Below are positions 11,250-22,340 of a DNA stretch of 64,000 nucleotides, one piece after another. This DNA comes from Chlamydoabsidia padenii. Lineage: Eukaryota; Mucoromycota; Mucoromycetes; Mucorales; Cunninghamellaceae. The stretch covers positions 124,001 to 188,000 of the forward strand of contig JAIWND010000016.1 in the NCBI GenBank assembly GCA_025330725.1. The letters run 5' to 3'. The first letter of the stretch is position 1, and every line of letters starts with the position of its first letter. The notes beneath the pieces are model-generated. The model saw only the letters and a list, made by a program, of their open reading frames with translations, ran no database searches and was not told where the DNA came from. Both the position numbers and the translations under genes were made by a program.

Positions 11250-12429
11250 ATGTCTTCACCCTTACAACGCTATACGTCTCCTGGTAAGTTTGTCAATGGC
11301 ATTATCAATGTCTCAAGGTGTCTTCCATGTATACTCACTTTTTTGACCATTCTTTGTTATTATAGATTATCGGCAGACTCCTGGCACTGTAGCTATCTCA
11401 CCCACCTGGACTATACAAAGACAAGAAGAAGGTAAAAGTCTCAAGACACACACACACACAAAAAAGGCAAAAAGGGTCCGACCCAAAGAATAACCTATCG
11501 CTCATCCACTTTTTTTGTTTGTTTGTTACAAACTTGGCTTATCTTATTTAGACACAAGTATGAATTATAGGGTACACCAAGATTATCATGTGGCACCAAA
11601 GAAATACATTGCCCCCAACTCTCTTCTCAACCGTGCGGTCATACCATCCAAACGGGCAGCACAGAATCGAGCAGCACAAAAGGCGTTTCGACAACGACGG
11701 GATCAGTATGTCAAGGACCTTGAAAAAAAATCCAAGGAAATGGACCAATGGAAGGAAGAAACGGAATTGATCAAGATTGAAAATGGACAACTCAAGGAAT
11801 TGGTTCATCAACTCCAATCACGTATCTCTTCTTTAACTGGTGAACCACAACAACCTGTCATGCCATCACCTAGATCTCCAGTTTTACCTGTCATACCTCA
11901 ACCTTTATCACCGATCACTCCACTCGATTATTCATCCAGTATACAATCACCACCATCCTATTCTACTATTCCATTACGATCTCATTCTTTTGTCCCGGAT
12001 ACAGACTCATTGATACCCTCTCCACCTTCTTCCTTGTCATCCTCATCCTCTTCATCCTCATCCTCATCCTCAACATATTGCATTCCCAACACTATATCCT
12101 ATTCAATTTCAATAGTAGCTGATGCTGGTCACACTGCTGGTCAAACTCACTCTGGCACCACCACCAATATAACACCACTTCTTGTGAATGGGCAGGCTCA
12201 GATGTTTGATTTGGATCCTTTTTGTGATAATGACTATGGGTTTCCAAGAATGGATGATCAGCTGGACTTTATGGGTCATTCCTCAATCTCTAACAATAAC
12301 AACAACAACAGTGGTCAGGTCCTGGATGATCTATTTACCATGTTACAAACTCGCCAACGACCTCAACTACCTTTACAACCACCAACTGGTTCTCCTTTTT
12401 ACATGATGAACATGCCTGGACAATCTTGA
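11250..12429 (+). CDS. YAP-type bZIP transcription factor
   Basis: Seen: three exons, 11250-11283, 11366-11431 and 11552-12429, closing in frame to 325 residues. The basic region near residues 60-85 is KRAAQNRAAQKAFRQRRDQY, carrying the NxxAQxxFR signature of the fungal Yap/Pap1 class. A leucine-zipper coiled coil follows (LEKKSKEMDQWKEE, then IKIENGQLKELVHQLQSRI). The remainder is Pro/Ser-rich with a Ser tract encoded near 12035-12075 and ends without a visible cysteine-rich domain; I see no nCRD/cCRD pair of the redox-sensing Yap1 type. Known: Yap factors act in stress, metal and drug responses. Inferred: nuclear regulator, but not clearly the oxidative-stress Yap1 itself. Confidence 0.9.
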
Positions 12430-13050
12430 TAAACCTAGTGTAGTTTTTGTTTATTACGATAGTTTAGCTTAGTCTTTGATTATGTATTATTATGTATATA
12501 TGAATAAAAAATGATAATGTGAATTGTCGGTGTTTAAAACCTGATTAGGAAACTTAATGTCACTCAATCCAGTGCGTGTTTTGCTGTGGGGGAATATAAT
12601 TATCAGGTGGACCCTTATCTATCATTGGTAGTCTTGGTCATTTATTAATGAATGACGAACCCTGAATGATCCTTAGATAATGAAAGGAATCTAAAATAAT
12701 ATACTTAATTGTCATGCACTCTTTCGGGCAAGTAATCACCTTTTCATGCGATTGATAGTATGCTAATCCCATCTTCTTCCATGGTATTTTGGGTACAAAA
12801 CAAGTTCAGTGCATAGAGTGGTAGTACAGCCACGTTCTATATCTTTCAAATGGTATGTTCCTCGGGGCAATAAACATAACACTATATGGTCTTTCCTCGG
12901 GCGACAGGGTCAATCTTACCACTGATTTTCCAAAACTCCAACCGTATCAGGTAATTATCATATGAGATCATCTATCTCTATCACACCATGGGCGGAAATG
13001 TCGGAAGATCATGATTATAAGCCAAGGTACGTAATCATAACTATCTCAAA

Positions 13051-13051
<1 letters not shown>

Positions 13052-13083
<32 letters not shown>
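13052..13083. repeat. Poly(A) tract, 32 bases
   Basis: Uninterrupted A run in the gene-poor region. Confidence 0.95.
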
Positions 13084-13085
<2 letters not shown>

Positions 13086-13470
13086 AAAGGCAGGGAACCT
13101 CCTTTTTTTCACACACTTTTTTTGTCTATTACTAAGAGACCCTGTGAAATAAAGATAAGGGTCATCCTTTCCATGGAACCATCCACGGTGTAATTATCTT
13201 TATTAATTAGTCAAATGAAAGGGGACAAGCTTTATCTCTGTAAGACAAAAAGAGAAGATCATCACTTGAATGGACACTTTTTATCAAAAGGTCTTGCCCC
13301 CGTTTTTTTATTTTTTTTTATTTTTTATTTTTATTTTTATTCGAAGTAACCTAACGTGATAAAGTTTTGAGTTTGTGATCACATAATGGATTACGTATCG
13401 TTTGTATTCTCGTAATGAGCATTAATCATGGATGTATTGTTAAACTCCGCCATTTATGCAAATAACGTGT

Positions 13471-13481
13471 TTTAAATCCCG
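13471..13481 (-). promoter_or_regulatory. Exact copy of dispersed motif CGGGATTTRAA
   Basis: Reads TTTAAATCCCG on the plus strand. No gene starts downstream of it on the minus strand before the bZIP 3' end, so it is an orphan copy. Confidence 0.5.
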
Positions 13482-13762
13482 CTTTCCCCTTTTTCCCCTA
13501 TGTGCCCAATATTACCACATATGACACAACCCCCAATATATATACAACAATGTTTTATACCCCCCCCCACAATACACACATATATACACGACAATGTTTT
13601 GAAGTCTGGTACAAAATGCAAAGTTAATTTTTATTATAGAGTGACCATGTAAAGTTTTAATACATCAAACAACCCACAATTAAAACAAAAGAAGTAATGA
13701 TATACAAATAAACCTATACTATCACTATTCTATTTAAAAGCAATGTTGTCGGATCTATTTCT

Positions 13763-14747
13763 TTAAGCTTCCCAAGAAGAAGGAGCGGCAGCAGCAGCAT
13801 CATCGGCCCAGTCAGAAGAAGCAGTTTGAGCGTTCCAGTCAGCAGCAGCGGCAATACCAGCAACACCTTCAGCAGCGGAACCTTCAACACCCCATTCAGT
13901 ATTGCCGAGTTCGGCGTTGAATTCACCATTGTCATCACCGAAAGGAGCAGCTTCTTGATCCTTTTGTTCTTCTTCGGGATCACGGAAGAAGAACATATCG
14001 ACCATAACATCCCAAGCTTGAGCATAGTCGAGAGAGCCACGGAGACGGAGGACGGCACGGGCCAACAACCAGTAGATCAAACCGAGAGCATGCTTACCCT
14101 TGTTGTTGGTAGGGATGACGACATCAACGTATTGCAAGAGAGAGTCGGTATCAGCCAAAGAGATGACAGGGATGTTGACATAAGAGGCTTCCTTGATGGC
14201 TTGGAAATCGGTACGAGGGTCAGTGCAGATCACCAAACGGGGTTCACGGAAAGAGCGGGTGATGTAATTGGTGAAGGTACCAGGAGTGAATCGACCGACG
14301 ATGGCTTCGGCACCAATGTACTTGGCAAACTTCAAGGCAGCACGGTGACCATAGGGACGAGCAGAGATCACGACGATATCCTTGGGGTTTTCAATGGCAG
14401 CAATGACACGAGCAGCAAAGATGAGCTTTTCCCAGGTCTTACCGAGGTTGATCAAGTTGACACCTATATGAGATTACAAGCATGTTAGTTCATTATCCTT
14501 CGCCCACCTTTTTTTTTTTTTTTTGGTTTGATTTACCATCAGCACGACGCTTGTAGACGTAAGGAGTCATACGGGTGTTGACGTTCTTGGCACCAATGTG
14601 ACATTGAGCGCTCAACAAGAGTTGCAAGTCTTCTTCGGTAATGTTCAAGGCTATAAATACAAAGATCAAATCAAAGCAGTGGTTAGACATGCAGCTTATA
14701 TGATGGTGTATTCTCTTTTAATCCTTACCGGCAGGGACACGAGACAT
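13763..14747 (-). CDS. RPS0: 40S ribosomal protein uS2 (RPS0/RPSA)
   Basis: Seen: three exons, 14729-14747 (MSRVPA), 14537-14650 and 13763-14464. The protein begins [20 protein letters not shown] and includes [30 protein letters not shown] and [20 protein letters not shown]. The Trp/Ala-rich acidic tail ([18 protein letters not shown]) is typical of fungal RPS0. Known: uS2 sits at the head-body junction of the small subunit and is needed for late 20S pre-rRNA processing. Codon use is strongly biased toward C-ending codons, as expected for high expression. A sense A-tract follows the donor of intron 2. It is followed on the same strand by eL27 upstream, a pair of ribosomal protein genes 470 bases apart. 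Confidence 0.98.
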
Positions 14748-15214
14748 GGTTAGATTCTACTACTACAAATTAAAATAAAAAAACAAGTAACAATCAGTAT
14801 CCAATGATTCCCAATCCCACCCATACCCATTCCATCCATTCATCCATCCAAACGATCATTTCATGTCGATATCCAATCTACAATCCATCCATCTATCCAT
14901 CCAATCTATATCATCCACTTTTTTTTTTTTCCTTTTCATTTTACAATCTACTTACAACGACGAGGTGAGGTTTAAAGGGAAAGAAAGAAAAAAAAAAGAA
15001 GGCGAGCCATACGACCTAGAAAAGGTCATGCGAGATTTAAATCGCCGATTAAACCACACACACACTACCCAATGGACCACAGTGAAATAAACATCAAGGC
15101 ATACATAGTTGAGGTCAATAGTATATTCTTTATTTAAAGGAGAATAAAATGTTACAATGAGATGTGGGGGAGATGTTAAAAACAAGAGATAAAAGATCCA
15201 TCAAGACCACAAGT
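14748..15214. other. Intergenic region between the ribosomal protein genes
   Basis: Promoter of RPS0 and 3' flank of RPL27. Seen: repeated ATCC units (about 14815-14900), a short poly(T) near 14919, and GATTTAAATCGCCGATTAAA near 15034-15053, which loosely resembles the dispersed motif. Confidence 0.45.
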
Positions 15215-15680
15215 TTAGAATCTAAGCTTGCTGAAGAACCACTTGTTCTTACCAGTTTGGTAACGTTCTTGGAACAACTTCTTGATGACCTAGAGAGAGA
15301 GTTAAGTTAGCACACCATCTCTTTTAACAATGCACCTGTCAAATCACTTTTCAATTCCCGACTTACCTTCTTGGCTTCATCACGTTGAGTGGGTTCCTTG
15401 AAAGTATCAGCAGAGATAGTACCCTTGATTTGTTCCAATTCCAAAGCATAACTGAAAAACAAAAGAGTTAGATATATCTGGTTATTGATCATGTTACTTA
15501 CCGAGTGGGCATCATGTGGTTGTAGTTCACGATCTTGATGAAAGGCTTGACCTTGGAGCGCTTGGCGATCTTCTTCTTACCCATGGAGCGGGTCACCTTC
15601 AAAGGAGAGCGTTCGACACCAGCAACAACGGCATAACCATAAGGTCTGTCCTTGGTACCTTCGTCGTGGTCTAGTATTAA

Positions 15681-15722
<42 letters not shown>

Positions 15723-16077
15723 AGTGGATTGTCCTTTTTTCTGAATGGGATTTGCATAAAAATACATACTACGGACGACAACAGCCTTCTTGCCGGCATA
15801 ACGACCTTGCAAAACAACGACAACCTACACACATATATATGTATATATATAAAAACATGTTAGTTTTTAGTCAATGTCCAATCATTATCGTGCATTCGTG
15901 AATTAGCATTAGGTTCAAATGTGTCAGTCGTATCGAATTGCCGCTATATCCATCCATCCATCCATCCGTTTTTTTTTTTTTTTTTTTTTGTATATCCGAT
16001 GATGATTCGTTCCTAATGCTGTCATGTTGAATAATGGTATCGATACGTACTTTACCAGCCTTGATGAATTTGACCAT
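15215..16077 (-). CDS. RPL27: 60S ribosomal protein eL27 (RPL27)
   Basis: Seen: at least five exons on the minus strand. The first, 16051-16077, codes MVKFIKAGK; the next begins [17 protein letters not shown]. Then come [35 protein letters not shown] and [17 protein letters not shown], and the final exon ends [19 protein letters not shown] with TAA at 15215-15217. The length of about 136 residues and the N-terminal KOW motif match eL27. Known: structural protein of the 60S subunit near the 5.8S/25S rRNA interface. One intron contains 38 A on the plus strand (sense T) at 15682-15719, just upstream of an acceptor. The promoter carries GGCGCTTTAAATATT on the minus strand near 16160. Confidence 0.97.
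15682..15719. repeat. Poly(A) tract, 38 bases
   Basis: Intronic in RPL27; poly(T) in the sense strand, close to the acceptor. Confidence 0.95.
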
Positions 16078-16822
16078 TGGATTAAAGTGTTTAAAGAGGA
16101 GGGAAAAAAAGGAAATTGATGTCAGAACCACAAAAATCTTTTGAACCACCCCGTTCCAAATATTTAAAGCGCCGAATAAAAGTACGACTATGCAAATCTT
16201 ATTATAATGCAAGAAGCTGATATACTTTATCTGGCATCAGTATGGCTATTCCATTGATACAAGTATATTAAAAAAAAAGATATTGGTTCCTTTGCACAAA
16301 GATAACCAGTCTTCTTTCAAGAAAGGGGGTGATCTCCTTGAAAGGGTATTCTTTTCCTTTTATTATGGATGATACCTTTGCAAATCGAGGTACAGGATTA
16401 TAACCCCACTTTTTGCATAATCGACCCATCCCATGGAATGACCCTATATGAAACTGGTAATGTACTACCAAACATGTGTTTGGTTTACATTATGATCGAA
16501 ACAACATTTTATCACACCTTACTCACATGACACACTAAACCGTATTACACCCATGATGGCATCGGGAACGCAATTCTATTTCTCATATATTCAAATCCCG
16601 GTTCATACGAAATGTTCATTGGGCGGTGTACGCTGCATGGTAATATCTGCTCTCTATATGCATGGTAAAACATAAAAAATCGCAATGTATTTCGGTTGAG
16701 GATCCTCGGTTTCTTTTTTATCATATTGACCGGAATATCCCTTTTTTATTTTTCAACTCCCGATTTATTTAAAGAGCCGCCTTTTTCATCTTTTCTTTTT
16801 CCTTTCTCTTCTTTATACTTTA
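16078..16822. other. Intergenic region upstream of eL27 and the MFS gene
   Basis: Divergent promoter region. It contains an exact motif copy at 16590-16600 and CCCGATTTATTTAAAG near 16757-16772, about 55 bases before the MFS start. A minus-strand 67-codon ORF (16268-16471) has no recognisable family and I do not call it. Confidence 0.5.
16590..16600 (-). promoter_or_regulatory. Exact copy of dispersed motif CGGGATTTRAA
   Basis: Reads TTCAAATCCCG on the plus strand, flanked by ATAT on one side and GGTTCA on the other. It is 500 bases upstream of the eL27 start. Confidence 0.5.
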
Positions 16823-18419
16823 ATGTCACAATCATCTTGGACTATCTATCTTTTATTTGTTGTCTTCACCATCACTCTGGTAAAATAAATAGCTCAATAT
16901 GAATAGCTTGGCTTGATGACTAACTTTACTTTTTTATTACATTATATATTAATCAATGGTAGGGGGCTGTCCAATACGGGTATCACACAGGTGAATTGAA
17001 TACTCCTCAAGAAGCCATCTCGAAATGCCGACTAGGCAAGAATGAACTGACGCTATTATCCTTACCTTCCTGTCTTCCCATGACCGATGCGCTGTATTCT
17101 TTAGTGGTGGCTATGTTACTGGCGGGTGGATTACTAGGTGCAATTTCGGCCTCTTACTTTAGCGACAAATATGGCCGCCGACGTACACTCGTCCTGACTA
17201 ATGGCCTCCTTGGTGTGGGCTCACTCATCATGACGCTATCTCCCAACATTAGTCTACTCATGGTAGGTCGATTCCTGGCAGGCATGGGTGGTGGGGTGGT
17301 GACGGTGGTAGTACCTGCTTATATTGCCGAATGCGTACCCAAATCCAGTCGTGGCTTCTTTGGTACCCTCAACCAATTGGCGATCGTCACCGGTATCATG
17401 GTATCTCAACTCATTGGTATGACTGTCGCATGGCGATACATCCTTCTCGTCGGTGTCGGGCTCGCGGCTTTGCAATTGGTGTTATTGCCTTTTTGTGTGG
17501 AATCTCCTCGGTATCTTGCTGTCGTGAACAATGCATCTCCTTCTTTGGCGAAGCAGTCTCTTTTAAAGTTACGGGGTCCTCCTTTGGATGCAGTGGAGGG
17601 TGAAATCGAAGAATGGCAAAGGGAATCTACTGGGCCTTCTTCTTCTTCTCCTTTGATCTCTCGGGAGGTGACATTACGACGCTTCTTGACTGGTCAACAG
17701 TATCGCCATCCTCTGTTTTTGATTCTCTTAATCCAACTCTCTCAACAATTCTCGGGAATCAATGCTGTGATCTTTTATTCGACGTCGATCATGTCCACTG
17801 TCTTCCCCGACTCATCAGGTAAAGAAAGACTTCCTTAATAAATTAATCCTCATATTTACCCCACCTTCTCTCTTTATTTATATAATTAGATCGTATTACT
17901 GTGTTTATTTCTATTGTTAATCTGTTAATGACAGTGGTATCTGCTTATCTGATGGATCGATCTGGCCGACGTACTCTCTTCCTTGTCTCTTCATCTGCCA
18001 TGGCTTGTAGTAGTCTTTTACTAGGATGGAGTATTCAAACAGGGCATAATCAGTCATCGGCGGTGGCTATTGTATCCTTTGTGGCAGCATTTGCTATTGG
18101 TTTAGGTCCCATTCCCTTTTTGATTATTCCTGAATTGGTGGACACTTCGGCGGTGGCCAGTGCTGGCTCGGTGGGTTTGGCATCTAATATGTTGATGAAC
18201 TTTACGGTATCGGCAGGCTTTATGGGATTACGCGAAACAATCGGTCAAGGTCAAGTGTTTTATGTGTTTGCTGTTATCTTACTGGTCTGTAGTCTACTTG
18301 GATGGATTTACTTGCCAGAAACAAAGAATAAAAGTGCGGATGAAATTGTCCAGTCAAGGTGGGCTGTCGATCGGGGGTCCCTTTGGAAAAGGAAACAACC
18401 TAGTTATAGTCCACTTTAA
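16823..18419 (+). CDS. MFS sugar-porter family transporter
   Basis: Seen: three exons, 16823-16879, 16963-17818 and 17890-18419, closing in frame to 480 residues. It has about 12 predicted membrane segments. Signatures: the first-half loop motif DKYGRRR near residue 85, ESPRYL near residue 190, QQFSGINAVIFYST in TM7, DRSGRRT in the second-half loop, GLGPIPFLIIPEL in TM10 and PETKNKSADEI at the C-terminus. Known: sugar porters move hexoses by uniport or proton symport. TM10 has GPIPF instead of the GPIPW of GLUT1-like hexose carriers, and the overall look is closer to the Vps73-like branch of fungal sugar porters. Substrate and membrane (plasma or vacuolar) are unresolved. Confidence 0.9.
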
Positions 18420-18585
18420 ACTAGTATTACTTGATCTTTTTTTATATATAGATATACTTAATAATAAAGAAATACCCGTGCATTTTATAACATATATCTT
18501 GTAATGAAAAAGTATAACTGATGTACCAAGCCAAAGCCGGAGTTACAATTGCATGAAAGTGAGGCTTGTCGAAGATGAAAACTAC

Positions 18586-18594
18586 TATATAAAG
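18586..18594 (+). promoter_or_regulatory. TATA box candidate
   Basis: TATATAAAG about 120 bases upstream of the ATG at 18714, followed by a pyrimidine-rich leader with a long T run (about 18658-18686). Confidence 0.5.
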
Positions 18595-18658
18595 CGAGAA
18601 ATCAAACAAGATAAAACAGATACTTGCCCCTCTTCTTCTTATTCTTTTAGTTTTTATC

Positions 18659-18689
<31 letters not shown>

Positions 18690-18713
18690 CCTTCACACTT
18701 AACATCTCATCTG

Positions 18714-19220
18714 ATGCCTCTACTTACTGAACACGACCAACAATTAATAATGGACGAGGACGAATGGATTGCTCAGGAACTAATACGAATCAAAGAAAAC
18801 CAGGTACCTCGTCATTGCTTGGATTACGAAGCATTGATTGAACTAATTGAAGAATTAAGCCGTACTCCACCGCCTCCTCCTCTTGATCGGGCATTCATTT
18901 CTTTATGGCATTATTGTCGAGATGCCTCCTTTGCACCCCACCATCCTTCTCCTGCACGTGTCCTCGTCGGCCTTGAACACATCTTTTTCGCCAACCATGT
19001 TGACTATACTCAACAACACACCATTCAGAAACAGCTGAGCACGCTTCTCACCATTCCAACCCCGACCGCAGCGTTTACATGCTGGGCCGCTTGGCAGGTG
19101 ATCCACCAATGGCTCCATTCGCTTTGTAAATCCCACGATCTCGGTGATTGGTACAGTTTACTTGCTGCGGGAATTCATGCTCTTCATCTCGCTCGATCTC
19201 ATCATGGTCCTCTTTCTTGA
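18714..19220 (+). CDS. Uncharacterised protein, 168 residues
   Basis: Seen: a single uninterrupted frame beginning MPLLTEHDQQLIMDEDEWIA, preceded by a TATA-like element and a poly(T) leader, and ending HLARSHHGPLS. Composition is coding-like: an acidic N-terminal helix, a short Pro run (TPPPPPLDRAF), then Trp- and His-rich helices (CWAAWQVIHQWLHSLCKSHD, WYSLLAAGIHALHLA). No signal peptide, membrane segment or known motif is recognised. The position of conserved Trp and Leu suggests a compact helical fold. Function unknown. An intron could be missed at the 3' end, but the stop is followed by a plausible 3' flank. Confidence 0.6.
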   Translation: MPLLTEHDQQLIMDEDEWIAQELIRIKENQVPRHCLDYEALIELIEELSRTPPPPPLDRAFISLWHYCRDASFAPHHPSPARVLVGLEHIFFANHVDYTQQHTIQKQLSTLLTIPTPTAAFTCWAAWQVIHQWLHSLCKSHDLGDWYSLLAAGIHALHLARSHHGPLS

Positions 19221-19588
19221 ATTAAAAGGAAAAAAGAAGTAAAGTAGAATAAAAAAAAAAAGTCCTTTTCCGGGTGACATTGCCTTTCTTGATAAATCCT
19301 TGTTTTTGGAAAAGAGTGAGGCTTCTTCAACTGGAGCTAGTGTTTTAAATTTTTGTACAACCCAGGTAGTTTATCGCAGGGATCCCATCTTGAGTAATGC
19401 CCTGGTTGGGAAGCGGGGATTGCAAAATTAGTTCATGCACTTTTGCTTGAAACTTCAAGCGCCGGCGGGATTTAAAAAATATACGTACTTTGTAATCGTT
19501 CTTTTCTTTTCTTTTTTTTTTTTTTTTTTTTTTTTTTTTCGCCTTGCCTCTTTCTTTTCCACTTTCACTTTTTACATTCACCAAACTA
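19221..19588. other. Intergenic region with exact motif copy
   Basis: Holds an exact dispersed motif (19466-19476) and a T homopolymer of about 28 bases (about 19512-19539) as the leader of the fragmentary locus that follows. Confidence 0.5.
19466..19476 (+). promoter_or_regulatory. Exact copy of dispersed motif CGGGATTTRAA
   Basis: In the context GCGCCGGCGGGATTTAAA, about 125 bases upstream of the first ATG of the fragmentary locus. Confidence 0.55.
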
Positions 19589-20280
19589 AATGACTAAAGG
19601 TAGTATTTCCTTTTGTTTTTACTTTACTAACTTTGTTTAACAATCAAAGTGTTATCTTGATGGGTGGAAGATCATTGGCCGACTTTACCAAGAATCAGTA
19701 AACCCCTTGGTGACGACGAATTCAGCAACGAGCACGATTCGTCAACTAAATCAGCAAAACAACATTACCATATTTACAATTAGCTCAAGTACAAACGAAG
19801 AATGTTGTTTGCCTTTATGGACAATTGATACATATATTCTTGGTATGCTACACCTCTCACCTACAACCGATAGCGACAGTGTATTTTATCTCAATCCCCA
19901 TAATACAACCAAGTCCTTGGATCTAGGAACAGTAATACCTTCTCTTTCGACACACAGCAACTTTATGGACCTTGTATTGCCAAATACGACACTACAGGAT
20001 ATCAAGTCATTCTGATTCAGGAACAACAACAACAACTACTACTCCTCTGTTGGCATTCTACCTCAAGGTGACTTGGATTCACCCTGAAACGAAAAAAAAA
20101 AAAGGAGGGGGTAGGTCAAAGGAGGAAAGTAGGCTTGGGGATATAAGGAGGAATCGTATGGCCAATAACCAAATACCGATTGGATGAATTCGTCTCCTTG
20201 CATGATGGACACGGACATGATCCCTTTCTAGATCGACAATGGCATAAGACTAACACATTTTTTTTTATTCCCTTGCATAC
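19589..20280 (+). pseudogene. Fragmentary coding locus, unknown protein (broken gene or unresolved introns)
   Basis: Seen: ATGACTAAAG followed by a typical short intron (branch ACTAAC, acceptor CAAAG near 19649). Next comes a coding-like frame YLDGWKIIGRLYQESVNPLV and PLWTIDTYILGMLHLSP, ending at about 20010. An overlapping second frame continues SFDTQQLYGPCIAKYDTTGY and QVILIQEQQQQLLLLCWHST, and a third island near 20150-20240 reads ITKYRLDEFVSLHDGHGHDP. The phase after the first intron gives an immediate stop, and the islands do not join in one frame with the splice sites I can see. Either there are undetected introns or the gene carries frameshifts. I recognise no family. Confidence 0.35.
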
Positions 20281-21024
20281 ATAGGACTCCGACAAAAGAG
20301 TGATGATGGTGGTGGTGACAATCTCTCTCTTTTTTCCTTAAACACAGGTCGTCTGCTGTTTAGTATAGTGAACTCTAATAATAGTTTATATTAAAAATAA
20401 AATAAAAACCTACTTGTCGTCATCCTTTTGTTATTTTTTATAGATAGTATAGCCGTTCACATTGATAGTTGTTTGAAGGAGTGACCGAGGGGTGGTGTGG
20501 ATTCGGTGGAACCGGGATAATAGTCATCTCGGGACCCATTTAAGGAAGTCATGGGCGTGGTATTAGGTTTGTGGAGGTTGAACTGATGAAGGTGTCATTG
20601 TTACCCTTTGCAATCATCATCATCATCTACCTCCCCTTGTCAAGTCATAACCCCGTTCTTTCTGACACAATGTCGACCGAGGTGGCAAGCATGAAAAAAA
20701 AAAAAGGAGACTCGAACAAAGGGACGGGATTTAAAAAAATCTTGGTACTGTAGAACGGCCGTCTTTCCCCTTTTTCATTTCATCATCAGCTGACGTTTTT
20801 TCTTTTTTAATCTTTTAGACATAAAAAGGATCTCCTCTTTTTTTTTTTCTTCTTTTTCTTTTCTGCCTCTTTCAACCTCCTTTTTAATCACCTTTTTCTT
20901 TCCTTTTCCCTTACATTTCCCTTCCCTTTCCCTACCGTTTTTATACCCTATAAAAGCATTATCATTATTTCTCCACTTTTTTTTTTTCCTTCTCTTTCTA
21001 TTATCCATCCATTCCCCACTTATC
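20281..21024. promoter_or_regulatory. Upstream region of the homeodomain gene
   Basis: About 740 bases. It contains an exact motif (20725-20735), GGAACCGGGATAATAG near 20510, and a very long pyrimidine-rich leader (about 20765-21015), typical of 5' UTRs in this window. Confidence 0.5.
20725..20735 (+). promoter_or_regulatory. Exact copy of dispersed motif CGGGATTTRAA
   Basis: Located 290 bases upstream of the homeodomain start, immediately before the pyrimidine-rich leader. Confidence 0.55.
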
Positions 21025-22340
21025 ATGGCAACTGTCATTCCTAACAACAACAACAACAGAGAAGAACCTGTCCGTAAACGAACAAGGGCAACAGCAGAAC
21101 AACTCGCCGTATTGGAAGATATGTTTGCTGTGAATGTTAGTCCCAACAGCAAAGTACGCAAGCAATTGGCCGATCAGCTCAAAATGACAGATCGATCCAT
21201 CCAAATTTGGTTCCAGAATCGTCGCGCCAAAGTCAAACATATGCAAAAAAGGGCACAGTTGCAAATGCATCAAGCGAATATGCGGGCTCAACTTTACCAT
21301 TACCAACAACAACATTACTACTTGCAACAACAGTATGCACCACACCAAAGAGCTCATAGCTTGGATTCTTATAATCATCATCGATCTACTACAAACTCGA
21401 CCACTACTACCACTACTACTACTACTTCTAATGGATTCATGGATCAGCAACAACGACAAAGTGTACCTCCTTCTTTATTTTCATATGCCGACATCATTGA
21501 TTCAAATCCCGACAATTGGTCTCCTGGTAAGAAAAAAAAAAAGTTAAAAAGAGAAAATTGAACGTAGTCCCGCTTACTCTCTCTCTCTCTCTCTCTTTTT
21601 TTTTTCTTCTTTCTCTAGCATCCACCACCATTGACCCAACTCACCTGATTGCAGGCTCACCTAATCTGGGACTCAGTATCACGTCACTCACGATCGGACG
21701 CTGGCACCGATTAAAAATGCAACCTAAAGATCTCACCTGCGCCTATCAACCTGATCACAAAGTACTCTGTTGGCATATAGTGGATGGCCAACATCATTTC
21801 AAGATGGAAATACCTGTGGCCAACATTCAACAATTAACATACACTTCACTTGTGGAACAAGACGGCTTGATGGGTGAACTGTTACTGGATCTCTTGCAAC
21901 CTCCTTTATTCTACATGAAACATCAACAAGACTGGATTTCGTGTATTGATTTTACGGAACACCGACAAGCATCACAGGTATTGCAACATACTCTGAAAGG
22001 GATCGGAATGACACTTTGGCAAGAATTGACGACAATAATGACCAGTTGCCCTGAAACTCAACGTTGGATCAAAATGACATCTTCTCCTACCAGCAGTAAC
22101 AGTAGTGTCGCTTCTGATGGCATGACGGATTTATTCTCTACCAACATCAGCATGGATGATTACCAACAACTATCAACACAGATCTCATCATCATCCACTG
22201 GTTATAATTTATCAGCGTCTTTAACGGGATCCACCTTACCCAAATGTGATGATCCATTTACAACTCAGGATGACTTTTTGATCGATCCTTTTTTACTGGA
22301 TCCTTCTCTATGGACGTCTAATGGTTTTATAATTTCTTAA
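21025..22340 (+). CDS. Homeodomain transcription factor
   Basis: Seen: two exons, 21025-21526 and 21619-22340, closing in frame to 407 residues. The homeodomain spans roughly residues 16-72: VRKRTRATAEQLAVLEDMF, then helix 3 IQIWFQNRRAKVKHMQ with the invariant WFQNRR. A Gln/His-rich stretch and a Thr run follow. The second exon holds a separate conserved-looking block (ITSLTIGRWHRLKMQPKDLT, VLCWHIVDGQHHFKMEIPV) similar to the C-terminal region found in Hoy1-like fungal homeodomain proteins; that link is from memory and uncertain. The tail is acidic and may activate transcription. Known: typical (non-TALE) homeodomains bind TAAT-type sites. Target genes unknown. A chance match to the dispersed motif falls inside the coding sequence at 21501-21511. 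Confidence 0.9.

Larger units (their letters stand above)
12430..13762. other. Gene-poor intergenic region, 1.3 kb
   Basis: No coding frame with coding-like composition and no tRNA-like B-box was seen. It holds the bZIP 3' end (AATAAA near 12503), a motif-like CGGTGTTTAAA near 12527 on the plus strand, 32 A at 13052-13083, a C-rich run near 13561-13569, and an exact dispersed-motif copy at 13471-13481 on the minus strand. The 3' UTR of the uS2 gene occupies the last part. Confidence 0.6.

Noticed and set aside
13826..14488. A 220-codon plus-strand ORF
   Set aside because: Antisense shadow of RPS0, caused by its codon bias; no family resemblance and it spans the RPS0 intron border.
16268..16471. 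67-codon minus-strand ORF downstream of an exact motif
   Set aside because: Promoter-like position is tempting, but the protein has no recognisable pattern and the frame runs into low-complexity A/T sequence.
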